The notes under the pieces are model-generated. The model was not told where the DNA came from. It did no database searches and was given only the letters and a program-made list of their open reading frames with translations. A DNA stretch of 64,000 nucleotides from assembly GCA_947502635.1 (NCBI GenBank), contig CANNAN010000018.1, positions 1-64,000 of the forward strand. The letters run 5' to 3'. The position numbers were made by a program, and so were the translations under genes. This DNA is from an uncultured Flavobacteriaceae bacterium (lineage in GTDB: Bacteria; Bacteroidota; Bacteroidia; Flavobacteriales; Flavobacteriaceae). Positions 1 to 6,585 of the stretch are shown piece by piece. Within the stretch, counting starts at the first letter, position 1. Every line of letters starts with the position of its first letter.

Positions 1-83
1 GCTGTAGCGTCTAATTACTTTGTCATTTTTGTACATAATTGTTTTGAATTATGTAGCCTTATTTCAGGACGGGTCAAGCTTGT

Positions 84-215
84 GCCTAACGTTGTTGTAT
101 ATGGTTTGTTGTGTGTTTCAAGCACATAATTTAGCAAATACAAACCGAATAGAAAATCCGCGAGGATTTTCGTAAGTAGGCTATAACTAGCAATAAATTA
201 TATACGGTGTTGGCA
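84..215. repeat. attC-like inverted-repeat element A
   Basis: A 132-bp element opens with GCCTAACG (84-91) and closes with CGGTGTTGGCA (205-215), an imperfect inverse of the opening. Just inside lie arms GTATATGGTTTGTTG (97-111) and CAATAAATTATATAC (191-205), pairing at 12 of 15 positions. A central small palindrome, AAAATCC-GCGA-GGATTTT, sits at 153-170. The same layout recurs four more times before position 3402, always between genes. An outer AAC/GTT pair enclosing imperfect arms resembles integron attC sites; that assignment is inference. Confidence 0.6.
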
Positions 216-437
216 TTTCGTTGTTTTTATTCAGATTTCTAATTATTCGGCTTAATTCCGTTTTATTATTTTCCTCCGCTTGAGTGAGTTCAGTCAGCGA
301 TTTATTACGCAAACTTTTTCAATTCCGATTGAGTGAGAAATTCTAAGACTTGCTAAATTCCGAATTCAATTCAGATTTTAGTTTTCAATTCAGTTTCCGA
401 TTCCGTAAACTTGCTCAAATTCAGTTCATAATTTATT

Positions 438-662
438 TTAATTAATATTTTTTATTTTACTTTTTATAAAACTCTTAATTATTATAAAAAGTGCTAAAAT
501 TAATGATGGAATTAATATTATTATTCCTTCAATAAATAAAATATGAATTAGACATCCATCTCCTGAGCAAGGTTGGCTTCCTTTTATTAATAAAGATATT
601 GAATAAAAAATTCCAGCTAAACTGATTAGCAATAATAACCAAGCTATAATTCGGTAAAACAT
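438..662 (-). CDS. small two-helix membrane protein (cassette gene)
   Basis: A 74-residue protein starting at the ATG at 660-662 (MFYRIIAW). A longer reading from a TTG at 725 would begin inside the neighbouring repeat element and adds a polar stretch, so the ATG is preferred. Two hydrophobic segments, about residues 5-27 and 39-62, are separated by a short loop with two cysteines (QPCSGDGC), and the tail is lysine-rich. It is probably an inner-membrane protein. I do not recognise a family. It is the only gene between repeat elements A and B; the 222 bases at 216-437 downstream of it show no coding signal, only recurring words such as AATTCAG and ATTCCG. Confidence 0.55.
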   Translation of the reverse strand: MFYRIIAWLLLLISLAGIFYSISLLIKGSQPCSGDGCLIHILFIEGIIILIPSLILALFIIIKSFIKSKIKNIN

Positions 663-720
663 TTTGTAATAATTATTTTTCAAATTTCTTATGATTCTGA
701 GTACAGTTGTGTCAATGAAT

Positions 721-788
721 GCCAACGTTTAATATAACAAACGTTGTTGTCCCAAAGGGCAACTATGTTTTGTTATATAGTGTTAGAG
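721..788. repeat. attC-like inverted-repeat element B (short form)
   Basis: A compact 68-bp element: GCCAACG at the left, TGTTAGAGA at the right, with arms TATAACAAACGTTGTTG (about 733-749) and CAACTATGTTTTGTTATA (about 760-777) that pair with one bulge around a loop containing CCCAAAGGG. Its size and unpaired bulge are close to the classical short attC format. It separates the small membrane protein gene from the phosphotransferase gene. Confidence 0.55.
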
Positions 789-791
789 ACT

Positions 792-1781
792 TTATATTTT
801 TATTTCATTCAATTCCATCCATTGGTTTACAGTATGAATCCAATACTTTAAAAACTCCTCGCTTAAGAAGTGATTAGAAAAATCATTAAATCGTTCAATA
901 TGAATTCCTGTATAATGTAACCAAATAGCTAAACCTCCATAAGGAATTAATTTTTTTTCTTCACTTGATATTGAAGTAATTGATTCATATCCTTTATAAA
1001 AACTATCTCTTTTCTTTTCAAATATCTCCTTAATTGGTTCATTTCGATATATAAGCATCAGGCTATAGGCTATATCTAAAAATAACCAGCCATTACCGCA
1101 ATTGTCAAAATCGAAAAGTGTAATTTGAGTTCCATTCTTAATTTTCATATTCTCGTACCACATATCAAGATGAACGGTTCCGTACCTCAATCTTTCAGGT
1201 TCTACATTATTAAATTCAGACGAAATTCTAGACGTTGCGCGCTCAAAATAATTCATTTCCTTTGAAGATTCAGAAAATTTTTTCTTTGCTAGTTCAAAAG
1301 CCCATTTAACCAATGTTTCATCATTATAATTCTTTCTGTCAATTTGTTTATTAATGGTCAATTTATGAATTTCTGCCATTGTTACTCCAAGGCTATAACA
1401 AATTTCTTCTGATGGTTTTCTTATAAATTCACCCTCCGCAAAAGAAAATAAAACTCCAAAACGTTCGCCTTCAAATCCATTTATTCTTTGGATAAAGTTA
1501 TTATTTGAGTCTTTTATCGGATAAGAAACCGAAATTCCATTAACTTTTAAATAATTTAATAGTGATAACTCTTCCTCAATCTCATTTTTAGTTCTCCAAT
1601 TTTTGAAATAAATTCTAAATACAAACTTTTTGTCTGTATCGGTATTAATTAAATAATTATGATTTACACCTGTTTTTAATATTTTACAATCTGTTTTTTT
1701 TCCAAAACCGTATTTGTTACCAATAAATTCAGATAAATATTCAGGAGATATAATTGTGCTAATTGCAGGTGCGTATGTCAT
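792..1781 (-). CDS. APH-family phosphotransferase
   Basis: A 329-residue protein of the aminoglycoside phosphotransferase / homoserine-kinase-like fold (PF01636). The Brenner motif is HLDMWYEN with H204, D206 and N211 as catalytic-loop residues, and the metal-binding loop is LFDFDNCG with D224 and D226. The N-terminal lobe carries a nucleotide-binding strand pair and the ion-pair lysine/arginine region FVFRIYF near 53-59. Length is normal for the family. The small-molecule substrate cannot be read from sequence; bacterial relatives phosphorylate aminoglycosides, macrolides, choline or thiamine. It is a lone gene between elements B and C, opposite in sense to the downstream 51-residue gene, as expected of an independent cassette. 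Whether it confers resistance is unknown. Confidence 0.85.
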   Translation of the reverse strand: MTYAPAISTIISPEYLSEFIGNKYGFGKKTDCKILKTGVNHNYLINTDTDKKFVFRIYFKNWRTKNEIEEELSLLNYLKVNGISVSYPIKDSNNNFIQRINGFEGERFGVLFSFAEGEFIRKPSEEICYSLGVTMAEIHKLTINKQIDRKNYNDETLVKWAFELAKKKFSESSKEMNYFERATSRISSEFNNVEPERLRYGTVHLDMWYENMKIKNGTQITLFDFDNCGNGWLFLDIAYSLMLIYRNEPIKEIFEKKRDSFYKGYESITSISSEEKKLIPYGGLAIWLHYTGIHIERFNDFSNHFLSEEFLKYWIHTVNQWMELNEIKI

Positions 1782-1794
1782 TTATTTAATATTG

Positions 1795-1993
1795 TCTCTA
1801 ACGGCTCCGTATATGAAAAGTAGCGCTGAAAATAGGCTGTTACTTTTCGGATGAACACAAGCCGAATTTTTAAATTTTACTATTTATCTTTTTTATTGGA
1901 AATCGTCAAATTTAAAAATTTGGCGACTTTACAAAAATGCCCAAACCATAGTGTTAGCAATGACTTGCGCTATTTTTTATATACATTGTTAGC
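1795..1993. repeat. attC-like inverted-repeat element C (long form)
   Basis: Outer boxes are CTCTAACGG (1796-1804) and ATTGTTAGCA (1985-1994). The inner arms GTATATGAAAAGTAGCGC (1809-1826) and GCGCTATTTTTTATATAC (1967-1984) pair at 15 of 18 positions. The roughly 140-base interior holds further inverted repeats (GAAAAGTA 1815-1822 with TACTTTTC 1841-1848, and AT-rich AAATTTAAAAATTT) and an extra internal GTGTTAGCA at 1951-1959, which suggests a composite of two overlapping sites. A possible 81-codon reading frame across the element is judged spurious. Confidence 0.55.
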
Positions 1994-2149
1994 ATTAGTG
2001 GTTTCGCTCTATTTTTCACGTTTGGCTCATTTTCAGTCCTTGCCGTTAAATCAGTACGAGTTTCTTTTTAAAATTCTAATTTTTGAATGCTCGTAAATAT
2101 CGTATTTTAATTTTGTAATCAAGTTAGATATTTTTCGTATATTTATATT

Positions 2150-2305
2150 ATGAATTTACCAAGCGAAGCATACGAAATTATCATTGCAGTCATTCTGATT
2201 GCGGTTGCGATGACTTTAGTCGGTTATTTAACTAATCGTAGCAGAAATTTTAGAAGTAGCAGAAATAAAAGAGCGAGAAAGCAATTTCCGTCTAAACTTA
2301 TGTAA
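2150..2305 (+). CDS. 51-residue single-helix membrane peptide (cassette gene)
   Basis: Translation from the ATG at 2150-2152 to the TAA at 2303-2305 gives 51 residues: a short acidic N-terminus (MNLPSEAYE), one hydrophobic helix at about 10-29 (IIIAVILIAVAMTLVGYL) and a strongly basic serine/arginine tail (NRSRNFRSSRNKRARKQ). The layout fits a single-pass inner-membrane peptide with a cytoplasmic basic tail. It is the only convincing gene between elements C and D and is the one cassette gene on the plus strand. The flanks (1994-2149 and 2306-2530) show no other coding signal. Family unknown; coding status rests on composition and placement. Confidence 0.5.
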   Translation: MNLPSEAYEIIIAVILIAVAMTLVGYLTNRSRNFRSSRNKRARKQFPSKLM

Positions 2306-2530
2306 ACTATTTTCTAATAGTCTTTTCAGTCCGCAACTTGGTTAACTACAATATGCGCTTCTACTCCGCATTTTTAATTTTAGCGTGTCATTAACCAGTT
2401 CAGTTTTTGAGTGATTAAAGTATTCACGCATTTTTTTACGTTTAGATTTTCAATTCCGCTCTAATTTTATCCACCGAAATTTCATTAAATAACAGAATTT
2501 TGAAATTTGCAGAATGTTTTTTTCCATTAA

Positions 2531-2662
2531 TGCTAACGTTTATGTATATGAGCTGTGGCGTGTTTCGGCACAGACCTTTCCTGATAAAAACTGGCTTTGG
2601 AAAATCCGCAGGATTTTCCAAGTGAGGACTGACCAAGCCATAGCTTATATACGGTGTTGCCA
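2531..2662. repeat. attC-like inverted-repeat element D
   Basis: A 132-bp element with left box GCTAACG (2532-2538) and right box CGGTGTTGCCA (about 2652-2662). The arms GTATATGAGCTGTGGC (2544-2559) and GCCATAGCTTATATAC (2637-2652) pair at 14 of 16. The central palindrome GGAAAATCC-GCA-GGATTTTCC (2599-2619) is nearly the same as that of elements A and E. A 64-codon frame on the minus strand through it (2442-2636) is spurious. Confidence 0.62.
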
Positions 2663-2669
2663 GTAGTTT

Positions 2670-3260
2670 TTATTCCTTTTTGGTCAGTTTTATTTCAAAC
2701 GGACTTTCTGGGAAACCTATCAGTTTATTTTCAAATATATACATTATTCTATTTCTCATTATAAGACTATCCTTTTCTATTTTATATTGGTCGTTATTTA
2801 GAAATCTCAAGGACAACTTTAAGCTGTCTCCAATTTTTTCATATTCTCCATAATACAGAGTTAAATTATAATCCATCGAGTTCTTTTGTATTTCTCTTAA
2901 ACTTACTCCATCAGGATTTTTTTCAATATGTAGTACAAAATTTCTGTTATCGTTTGTAAAACTAAATTCCGAATAATCGAATGGATGATTATCCAACCAA
3001 GAATTCCAAAATAATGTAAAAAGTAGTGGACAAACAATTGCGTTTATAACGAACAAAATTGAATATCTCTTTTTTATGAAGTATAGAATAATTGCAATCA
3101 GTAAGTTTATTCCGATAGTTATGAATCGAGGGAATGAAATTCCATTGGACATAAATATATTCGGCTCAATATCAGCAACCCATATTTTCAGTAGAAATAT
3201 GTCAATTAATAGAATCAGAATTCCAATTCCGACTAATAATTTTGTTTCTGATTTCGTCAT
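2670..3260 (-). CDS. membrane protein with C-terminal soluble domain (cassette gene)
   Basis: A 196-residue protein starting at ATG 3258-3260 (MTKSETKLLVGIG); an in-frame extension to 3344 reads into element E and is rejected. Three hydrophobic segments occupy about residues 8-28, 42-62 and 70-88, followed by a polar domain of roughly 100 residues rich in N, D, K and aromatic residues (for example WNSWLDNHPFDYSEFSF). The topology suggests an inner-membrane anchor with an exposed C-terminal domain. No family recognised. It is the sole gene between elements D and E. Confidence 0.6.
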   Translation of the reverse strand: MTKSETKLLVGIGILILLIDIFLLKIWVADIEPNIFMSNGISFPRFITIGINLLIAIILYFIKKRYSILFVINAIVCPLLFTLFWNSWLDNHPFDYSEFSFTNDNRNFVLHIEKNPDGVSLREIQKNSMDYNLTLYYGEYEKIGDSLKLSLRFLNNDQYKIEKDSLIMRNRIMYIFENKLIGFPESPFEIKLTKKE

Positions 3261-3271
3261 TCTCAAATTAC

Positions 3272-3402
3272 TGGCAACGTCTAGTATAAGAATAGTTGCG
3301 GTTTTGTGTGCAAGGATTTTCCGCAGGAAAATCAGACGTAGCAAAATAGCAACTACCTTTATTTAAGCCTAAAACAGCAATTATTTTTATACCATGTTAG
3401 GC
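3272..3402. repeat. attC-like inverted-repeat element E
   Basis: A 131-bp element with left box TGGCAACG (3272-3279) and right box CATGTTAGGC (3393-3402; GTTAGGC is a perfect GTTRRRY core). The arms GTATAAGAATAGTTGC (3284-3299) and GCAATTATTTTTATAC (3377-3392) pair at 14 of 16. The central palindrome GATTTTCC-GCA-GGAAAATC (3314-3332) matches those of A and D in inverse orientation. Confidence 0.62.
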
Positions 3403-3411
3403 ATCTGGCTT

Positions 3412-4035
3412 TTATTTCTTTTTAACTCTCAACTTTTTAATTTCTTCAATCGATAGTCCTGTAAATAAAGCAATTTTTTCAACATCTTCATTTTCTCTTT
3501 TCATGGCTTTAGCAATTTCGACGGTTTTCTTTTTATTGGCAATTTCAGTAGCTTCTTTTTTAAACCTCTGTTCTAATACATATTTAGGAACATATTTTGT
3601 GCTTTTTTTCAATTCGTCCAAAAGTCCAGTATCAGCAAAACTCAAATAGCTTTTATCGGATATTATCAAATGGTCAAGAACCTCGGTATCAACAATAATT
3701 CCTACTTGGATTAATCTATCAGATACATTTTTATCTCCTTCTGACGGTTTTAATTCTCCGCTTGGGTGGTTATGGCATAAAATTATTTTCACAGCCCTTT
3801 TTTGCAATGCAAAGCTAAAAACTTCCATGGGCTCCGCCAATGTTTTATTTACGGTTCCTAAGCTAACAAGTTCTATAAAAAGAATGCGATTGTTGTTTGC
3901 CAATCCAATAACCCAAAAATGTTCTCTGTTTTGGTCTATTTTGTTTTCTCGAAGTAGAACTTTTTGCATAATTCCGTATATGTCATCGGAATTCAAGATT
4001 TTAATTTTTTCCTCTTCTGTTAGTTTTATGTCCAT
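3412..4035 (-). CDS. RadC-like JAB/MPN-domain protein
   Basis: A 207-residue protein of the RadC / JAB family. The metalloprotease-like JAMM signature is intact: E55 (FIELVSLG), H88 and H90 (CHNHPSG), S98 and D101. It lacks the helix-hairpin-helix N-terminus of housekeeping RadC, as do the short RadC-like proteins of bacteroidete mobile elements. A C-terminal extension (about 140-207) is lysine/glutamate-rich and ends in a helix-turn-like stretch (LFTGLSIEEIKKL). Its molecular role is not established. It lies directly inside element E with the surface protein gene 39 bases upstream, so this cassette may carry two genes. Confidence 0.85.
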   Translation of the reverse strand: MDIKLTEEEKIKILNSDDIYGIMQKVLLRENKIDQNREHFWVIGLANNNRILFIELVSLGTVNKTLAEPMEVFSFALQKRAVKIILCHNHPSGELKPSEGDKNVSDRLIQVGIIVDTEVLDHLIISDKSYLSFADTGLLDELKKSTKYVPKYVLEQRFKKEATEIANKKKTVEIAKAMKRENEDVEKIALFTGLSIEEIKKLRVKKK

Positions 4036-4074
4036 AACGTAAAAGTAGGATTTTTTTGAGATATAATTTGAATC

Positions 4075-4836
4075 TTAATTTTCATTACTATTTATACCTT
4101 CTATTTTTTCTAATCTTTTTTGTAATTCTAGAAACTTAACTGCTAAAAACTTTAAAGATTCGTTTTCTTTTTCAAGTTTTTCAACCTTTTCTTTTTGCAA
4201 AATAATTTCTTTCTGCTGTTGAATAGTATAAAGGGTTAACTCCTCAATTTTTTGCAATAATTTTGAATCCATTTCTCCAAGAAAAATTCCATTTTCTTCA
4301 ACTTCTTTAGCACTTGGAATATCTTTTAAATGCCCTTTTTCTTTGATATGATTTTCTACTTCTTGAAGTGTTGGTAATTTATAATTATCATAGAAAACAA
4401 AATCAGACCATCCTGTTTCGACTTTTATTTCTTTTGCACGAATATTTCCATTTACAGCAAGTTTCCAAACACCAGGGGTATCCGTACCTATTCCTACCCC
4501 ACCATTTCCATTTATAGTCATCACATTTAATTGATTTGTATGATTAGAACTTCCATCGTGTATCCTAAATTGAATATAATTGGTGTTAGGATTACCTGTG
4601 TGATTAGAGAATATTGAATGATAACGAATATTATTATCAGATCTACCAAATCTTAATTGCTCGGAAATTACATCATAGGTAGGAGCATTTTTCAAATAAG
4701 TTAAACCTAAAATATCTAATTTACCTGTTGGATTATCAGTTCCAATTCCAACATTTCCATTTGTAGGAAAAGTATTTTGGGCTTTTATTCCAAAACTTAT
4801 TCCAATCAATGCAATTAACAAAATTCTTTTTTTCAT
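4075..4836 (-). CDS. secreted GIGT-repeat (tail-fibre-like) surface protein
   Basis: A 253-residue protein from ATG 4834-4836; an upstream in-frame ATG (4869) would put 11 polar residues before the signal peptide and is rejected. It has a signal peptide (MKKRILLIALIGISFGIKAQ), two GNVGIGTxxP / GGVGIGTDTP motifs typical of bacteroidete tail-fibre-domain-like proteins, a module W-x-DFVF-x4-YKLPTLQEVE, and a C-terminal coiled coil (LQKIEELTLY onward, then EKLEKENESLKFL). The C-terminal half is clearly paralogous to the protein at 32055-33002, where the module reads WADFVFEKEYKLPTLDEVE. Likely a trimeric extracytoplasmic or cell-surface protein; function unknown. Placement beside element F marks it as a transferable gene. 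Confidence 0.75.
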   Translation of the reverse strand: MKKRILLIALIGISFGIKAQNTFPTNGNVGIGTDNPTGKLDILGLTYLKNAPTYDVISEQLRFGRSDNNIRYHSIFSNHTGNPNTNYIQFRIHDGSSNHTNQLNVMTINGNGGVGIGTDTPGVWKLAVNGNIRAKEIKVETGWSDFVFYDNYKLPTLQEVENHIKEKGHLKDIPSAKEVEENGIFLGEMDSKLLQKIEELTLYTIQQQKEIILQKEKVEKLEKENESLKFLAVKFLELQKRLEKIEGINSNEN

Positions 4837-4882
4837 ATCAATTTTTATTTTGTAGTTATTTATGTTCAATTTTTGTGCTTGT

Positions 4883-4930
4883 GCCTAACATGAATATATA
4901 GTTACCATGGTAACTATATATTTCTTATGT
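4883..4930. repeat. palindromic element F at the edge of the cassette array
   Basis: Starts with a GCCTAAC core (4883-4889) like elements A and E, followed by a perfect 30-bp palindrome at 4893-4922 centred on CCATGG (arms AATATATAGTTACC and its complement). A right-hand GTT core is not clear (ATGTGAG at 4927-4933 is the nearest). It may be a degenerate attC/attI-like site or a hairpin regulating the flanking surface protein gene. It sits 15 bases from the stop codon of the tyrosine recombinase remnant. Confidence 0.45.
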
Positions 4931-4936
4931 GAGTAG

Positions 4937-5026
4937 CTAAATTAGTAAATCTTTTAAGTTTTTAAACTTTTTTACAGCAACATGTGTATAAATTTCAGTT
5001 GTTTTGCTGGAATTGTGACCTAATAA
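4937..5026 (-). pseudogene. C-terminal remnant of a tyrosine recombinase
   Basis: Reading the minus strand from 5026 to the TAG at 4937-4939 gives 29 codons beginning LLGHNSSKTTEIYTHVAVKK. This is the diagnostic end of the tyrosine recombinase catalytic domain: LLGH with the fifth catalytic residue (His) and the nucleophile Tyr in EIYTHV. It matches residues 263-278 of the intact XerC-like protein in this window (LLGHSSLAATQIYTHN). Upstream of 5026 the similarity stops and the expected preceding helix (IQxLLGH) is absent, so the gene was truncated there. Too short to say whether it was an integron-type, island or phage integrase. Confidence 0.75.
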
Positions 5027-5039
5027 AAAAATATAAAAG

Positions 5040-5070
5040 TATATTAGTCGGATAGTATTCGACTAATATA
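5040..5070. promoter_or_regulatory. 11-bp perfect inverted repeat upstream of the zinc-ribbon gene
   Basis: TATATTAGTCG (5040-5050) and CGACTAATATA (5060-5070) form a perfect 11-bp inverted repeat with a 9-base loop, ending 15 bases before the start codon at 5086. Position suggests an operator or a 5' leader hairpin. It also lies at the break point where the recombinase remnant ends, so a mobile-element terminus is another reading. Confidence 0.4.
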
Positions 5071-5085
5071 TTTTTAAAAGAGATA

Positions 5086-5430
5086 ATGAGCATATGTCCG
5101 TATTGCAAAACTGAAATTATAGGAAGATCGGACAAGAAGTATTGTTCCACACACTGTAAGTCTGTCCATCAGTATGAAACCCGTAAGCAGGAAGATGTTC
5201 TGTATTACGCGATTGACAAACAGCTAAAAACGAACCGAAAACTCTTAAAAGTGTATAACAAATCAGGACTGTCTACTATACGTAAAGAAAAACTACTATC
5301 CGAAGGTTTCAACCCTAATTACTTTACGCATTATTGGAAGAATAAAAAGGGGCAGGTATATTTTTTCTGTTATGAATCCGGTTTTCTGGATCTAAAAAAA
5401 CAAAACCAGAAGGAAAATACCTTTTGGTAA
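5086..5430 (+). CDS. small zinc-ribbon protein
   Basis: A 114-residue protein with an N-terminal four-cysteine zinc ribbon: CPYC at residues 4-7 and CSTHC at about 20-24, in the context GRSDKKYCS common to a bacteroidete family of small hypothetical proteins found in accessory regions. The remainder is basic and aromatic (FNPNYFTHYWKNKKGQVYFFCYESGFLDL). It may bind DNA or RNA, but no function is known. It is preceded by an 11-bp inverted repeat and followed by decayed mobile-element DNA, so it is part of the island. Confidence 0.7.
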   Translation: MSICPYCKTEIIGRSDKKYCSTHCKSVHQYETRKQEDVLYYAIDKQLKTNRKLLKVYNKSGLSTIRKEKLLSEGFNPNYFTHYWKNKKGQVYFFCYESGFLDLKKQNQKENTFW

Positions 5431-5551
5431 CATGGCAGGATTATATGCATGGTTAACCACTTAACTCATTTTGGCTCCGTATTCAAATAAAAAAGAATTA
5501 GCGTCTCCTATTGGCTAATAGGGAAGGGGGCTCTCCCGTAAACGGATTCTA

Positions 5552-5812
5552 TCAGCTTATACTTTTGGCTTCAATACTAACAGCTCTAATAACGGCCCTG
5601 TCTCCGTAGTGTTCCCTCATTTTGTCCATTGCCCGATAAGGGTTGATGATCTTTTCATTGTCTTCAAAGAGGTTGATTTGATAACCACCCTCTACCAAAT
5701 GACTGAATTTTACCCCGATAAGCCTTACCAATAATTGCCGTTGATAAAGATTATTTTATAACTCCTTGACAACAGGTAAGATAAAATGATCGGCAGAAGT
5801 ATAAGAAACAAC
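5552..5812 (-). pseudogene. 3' fragment of a dinB-type Y-family DNA polymerase gene
   Basis: The minus strand reads VVSYTSADHFILPVVKEL, then an in-frame TAA (5756-5758), then NNLYQRQLLVRLIGVKFSHL and on through EGGYQINLFED and INPYRAMDKMREHYGDRAV to a TGA at 5552-5554. This is the little-finger domain end of DinB/Pol IV as carried on bacteroidete mobile elements. About 260 bases of an expected 1.1 kb remain, the 5' side runs into a stop at 5813, and the internal nonsense codon confirms decay. The catalytic palm is missing, so it is non-functional. Confidence 0.75.
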
Positions 5813-5975
5813 TTAATTTACAAAGCTATTTTTTTGCATTTTTACAAATACGGCAGTACCAAATAAACGCTTCCCTAATAGTCGATGCATTAATAGGTAC
5901 AACCGATGCTTTTTGTTTTACTGCTTTATGTTCTAAACATTTAGATAAAAGCCAATCCAGTCTGTTTTTAATTAA

Positions 5976-6486
5976 AAAAGAGGGGTCGTCATTAAAAGAG
6001 GTACAATAAATTGGAGAAATCGTTATAATGAGATTACAAGTAGATTGCCTATTCGTATTATGTTTACAGAACATGAGCAATTTTTGAGCCTGAACTATAA
6101 GTGTAATGAAAACGATTATAATTATGAGATACAATTAATTTCAACTTCTTCGAATATAGGTAAAGGTAGGGTTTGGTATTTTCTATGTCCTTTTACAGGA
6201 AAACGTTGCCGAAAGCTACAATTTAATATCTGAAAGATTTATGCATCGTTCAGCCTTACCAAATGGTGTTTACTCAAAACAAATTCACAGTAAGAAGTGG
6301 AGAGGTTTGGAAAAGGTTTATGGCAATTACTTCGATGTTGAAAAGTATTATGAAAAACTTCATAGTAAACACTTTAAAAAGTTCTATAATGGCAAACCAA
6401 CAAAACGCTATTTGAGATTATTAGAAAATATAAACGATGCTAAACGGTTTTCAACTTCAGATATTGAACGATTGTTTTTATTATAA
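5976..6486 (+). pseudogene. frameshifted mobile-element hypothetical gene
   Basis: Two adjacent plus-strand frames make one protein. The first (open from 5976, no convincing ATG) reads through SNIGKGRVWYFLCPFTGKRC and RKL and stops at 6231-6233. The second, in the +1 frame, reads YNLISERFMHRSALPNG, then YSKQIHSKKWRGLEKVYG and KHFKKFYNGKPTKRYLRLLE to 6486. The joint segment CPxTGKRCRKLY...F-HR, then SKK...KHFKK-Y-GKPTKRYL, is characteristic of a bacteroidete hypothetical family from conjugative-element regions. A small deletion or insertion near 6214-6219 explains the break. Function unknown. Confidence 0.55.
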
Positions 6487-6498
6487 AAGTCTATTTCG

Positions 6499-6565
6499 TT
6501 AACATGAACATTATAACGTGTTAGAAAAACAGAAAAATGTTAACACGTTTTAGTTTTCATGTTAA
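6499..6565. repeat. nested two-stem inverted repeat between convergent genes
   Basis: Outer arms TTAACATGAA (6499-6508) and TTCATGTTAA (6556-6565), and inner arms AACGTGTTA (6515-6523) and TAACACGTT (6541-6549), are all perfect and share one axis. It lies between the plus-strand pseudogene ending at 6486 and the fic gene stop at 6586, so it may act as a terminator for either. Two arm pairs separated by unpaired spacers also recall the attC-like elements, but the GTATA-type arms are absent. Confidence 0.45.
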
Positions 6566-6585
6566 GTTTTTCTACAAACCTTAAC

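Noticed and set aside
1851..2096. 81-codon plus-strand frame across repeat element C
   Set aside because: It starts inside the inverted repeat and has composition of low-complexity AT-rich non-coding DNA; no family resemblance.
2442..2636. 64-codon minus-strand frame through repeat element D
   Set aside because: More than half of it is the repeat itself; the rest is short and unrecognisable.
4883..4930. Palindrome F read as a simple transcription terminator
   Set aside because: It lies upstream of the surface protein gene (minus) and just past the stop of the recombinase remnant (minus), is AT-rich, and begins with the GCCTAAC core, so a terminator alone is not a sufficient explanation; kept as a repeat.
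5826..6134. 102-codon minus-strand frame opposite the frameshifted mobile-element gene
   Set aside because: Its N-terminal half is antisense to that recognisable gene. The last about 50 residues (STIREAFIWYCRICKNAKK end) look protein-like and could be a remnant of another gene, but I could not support a family.
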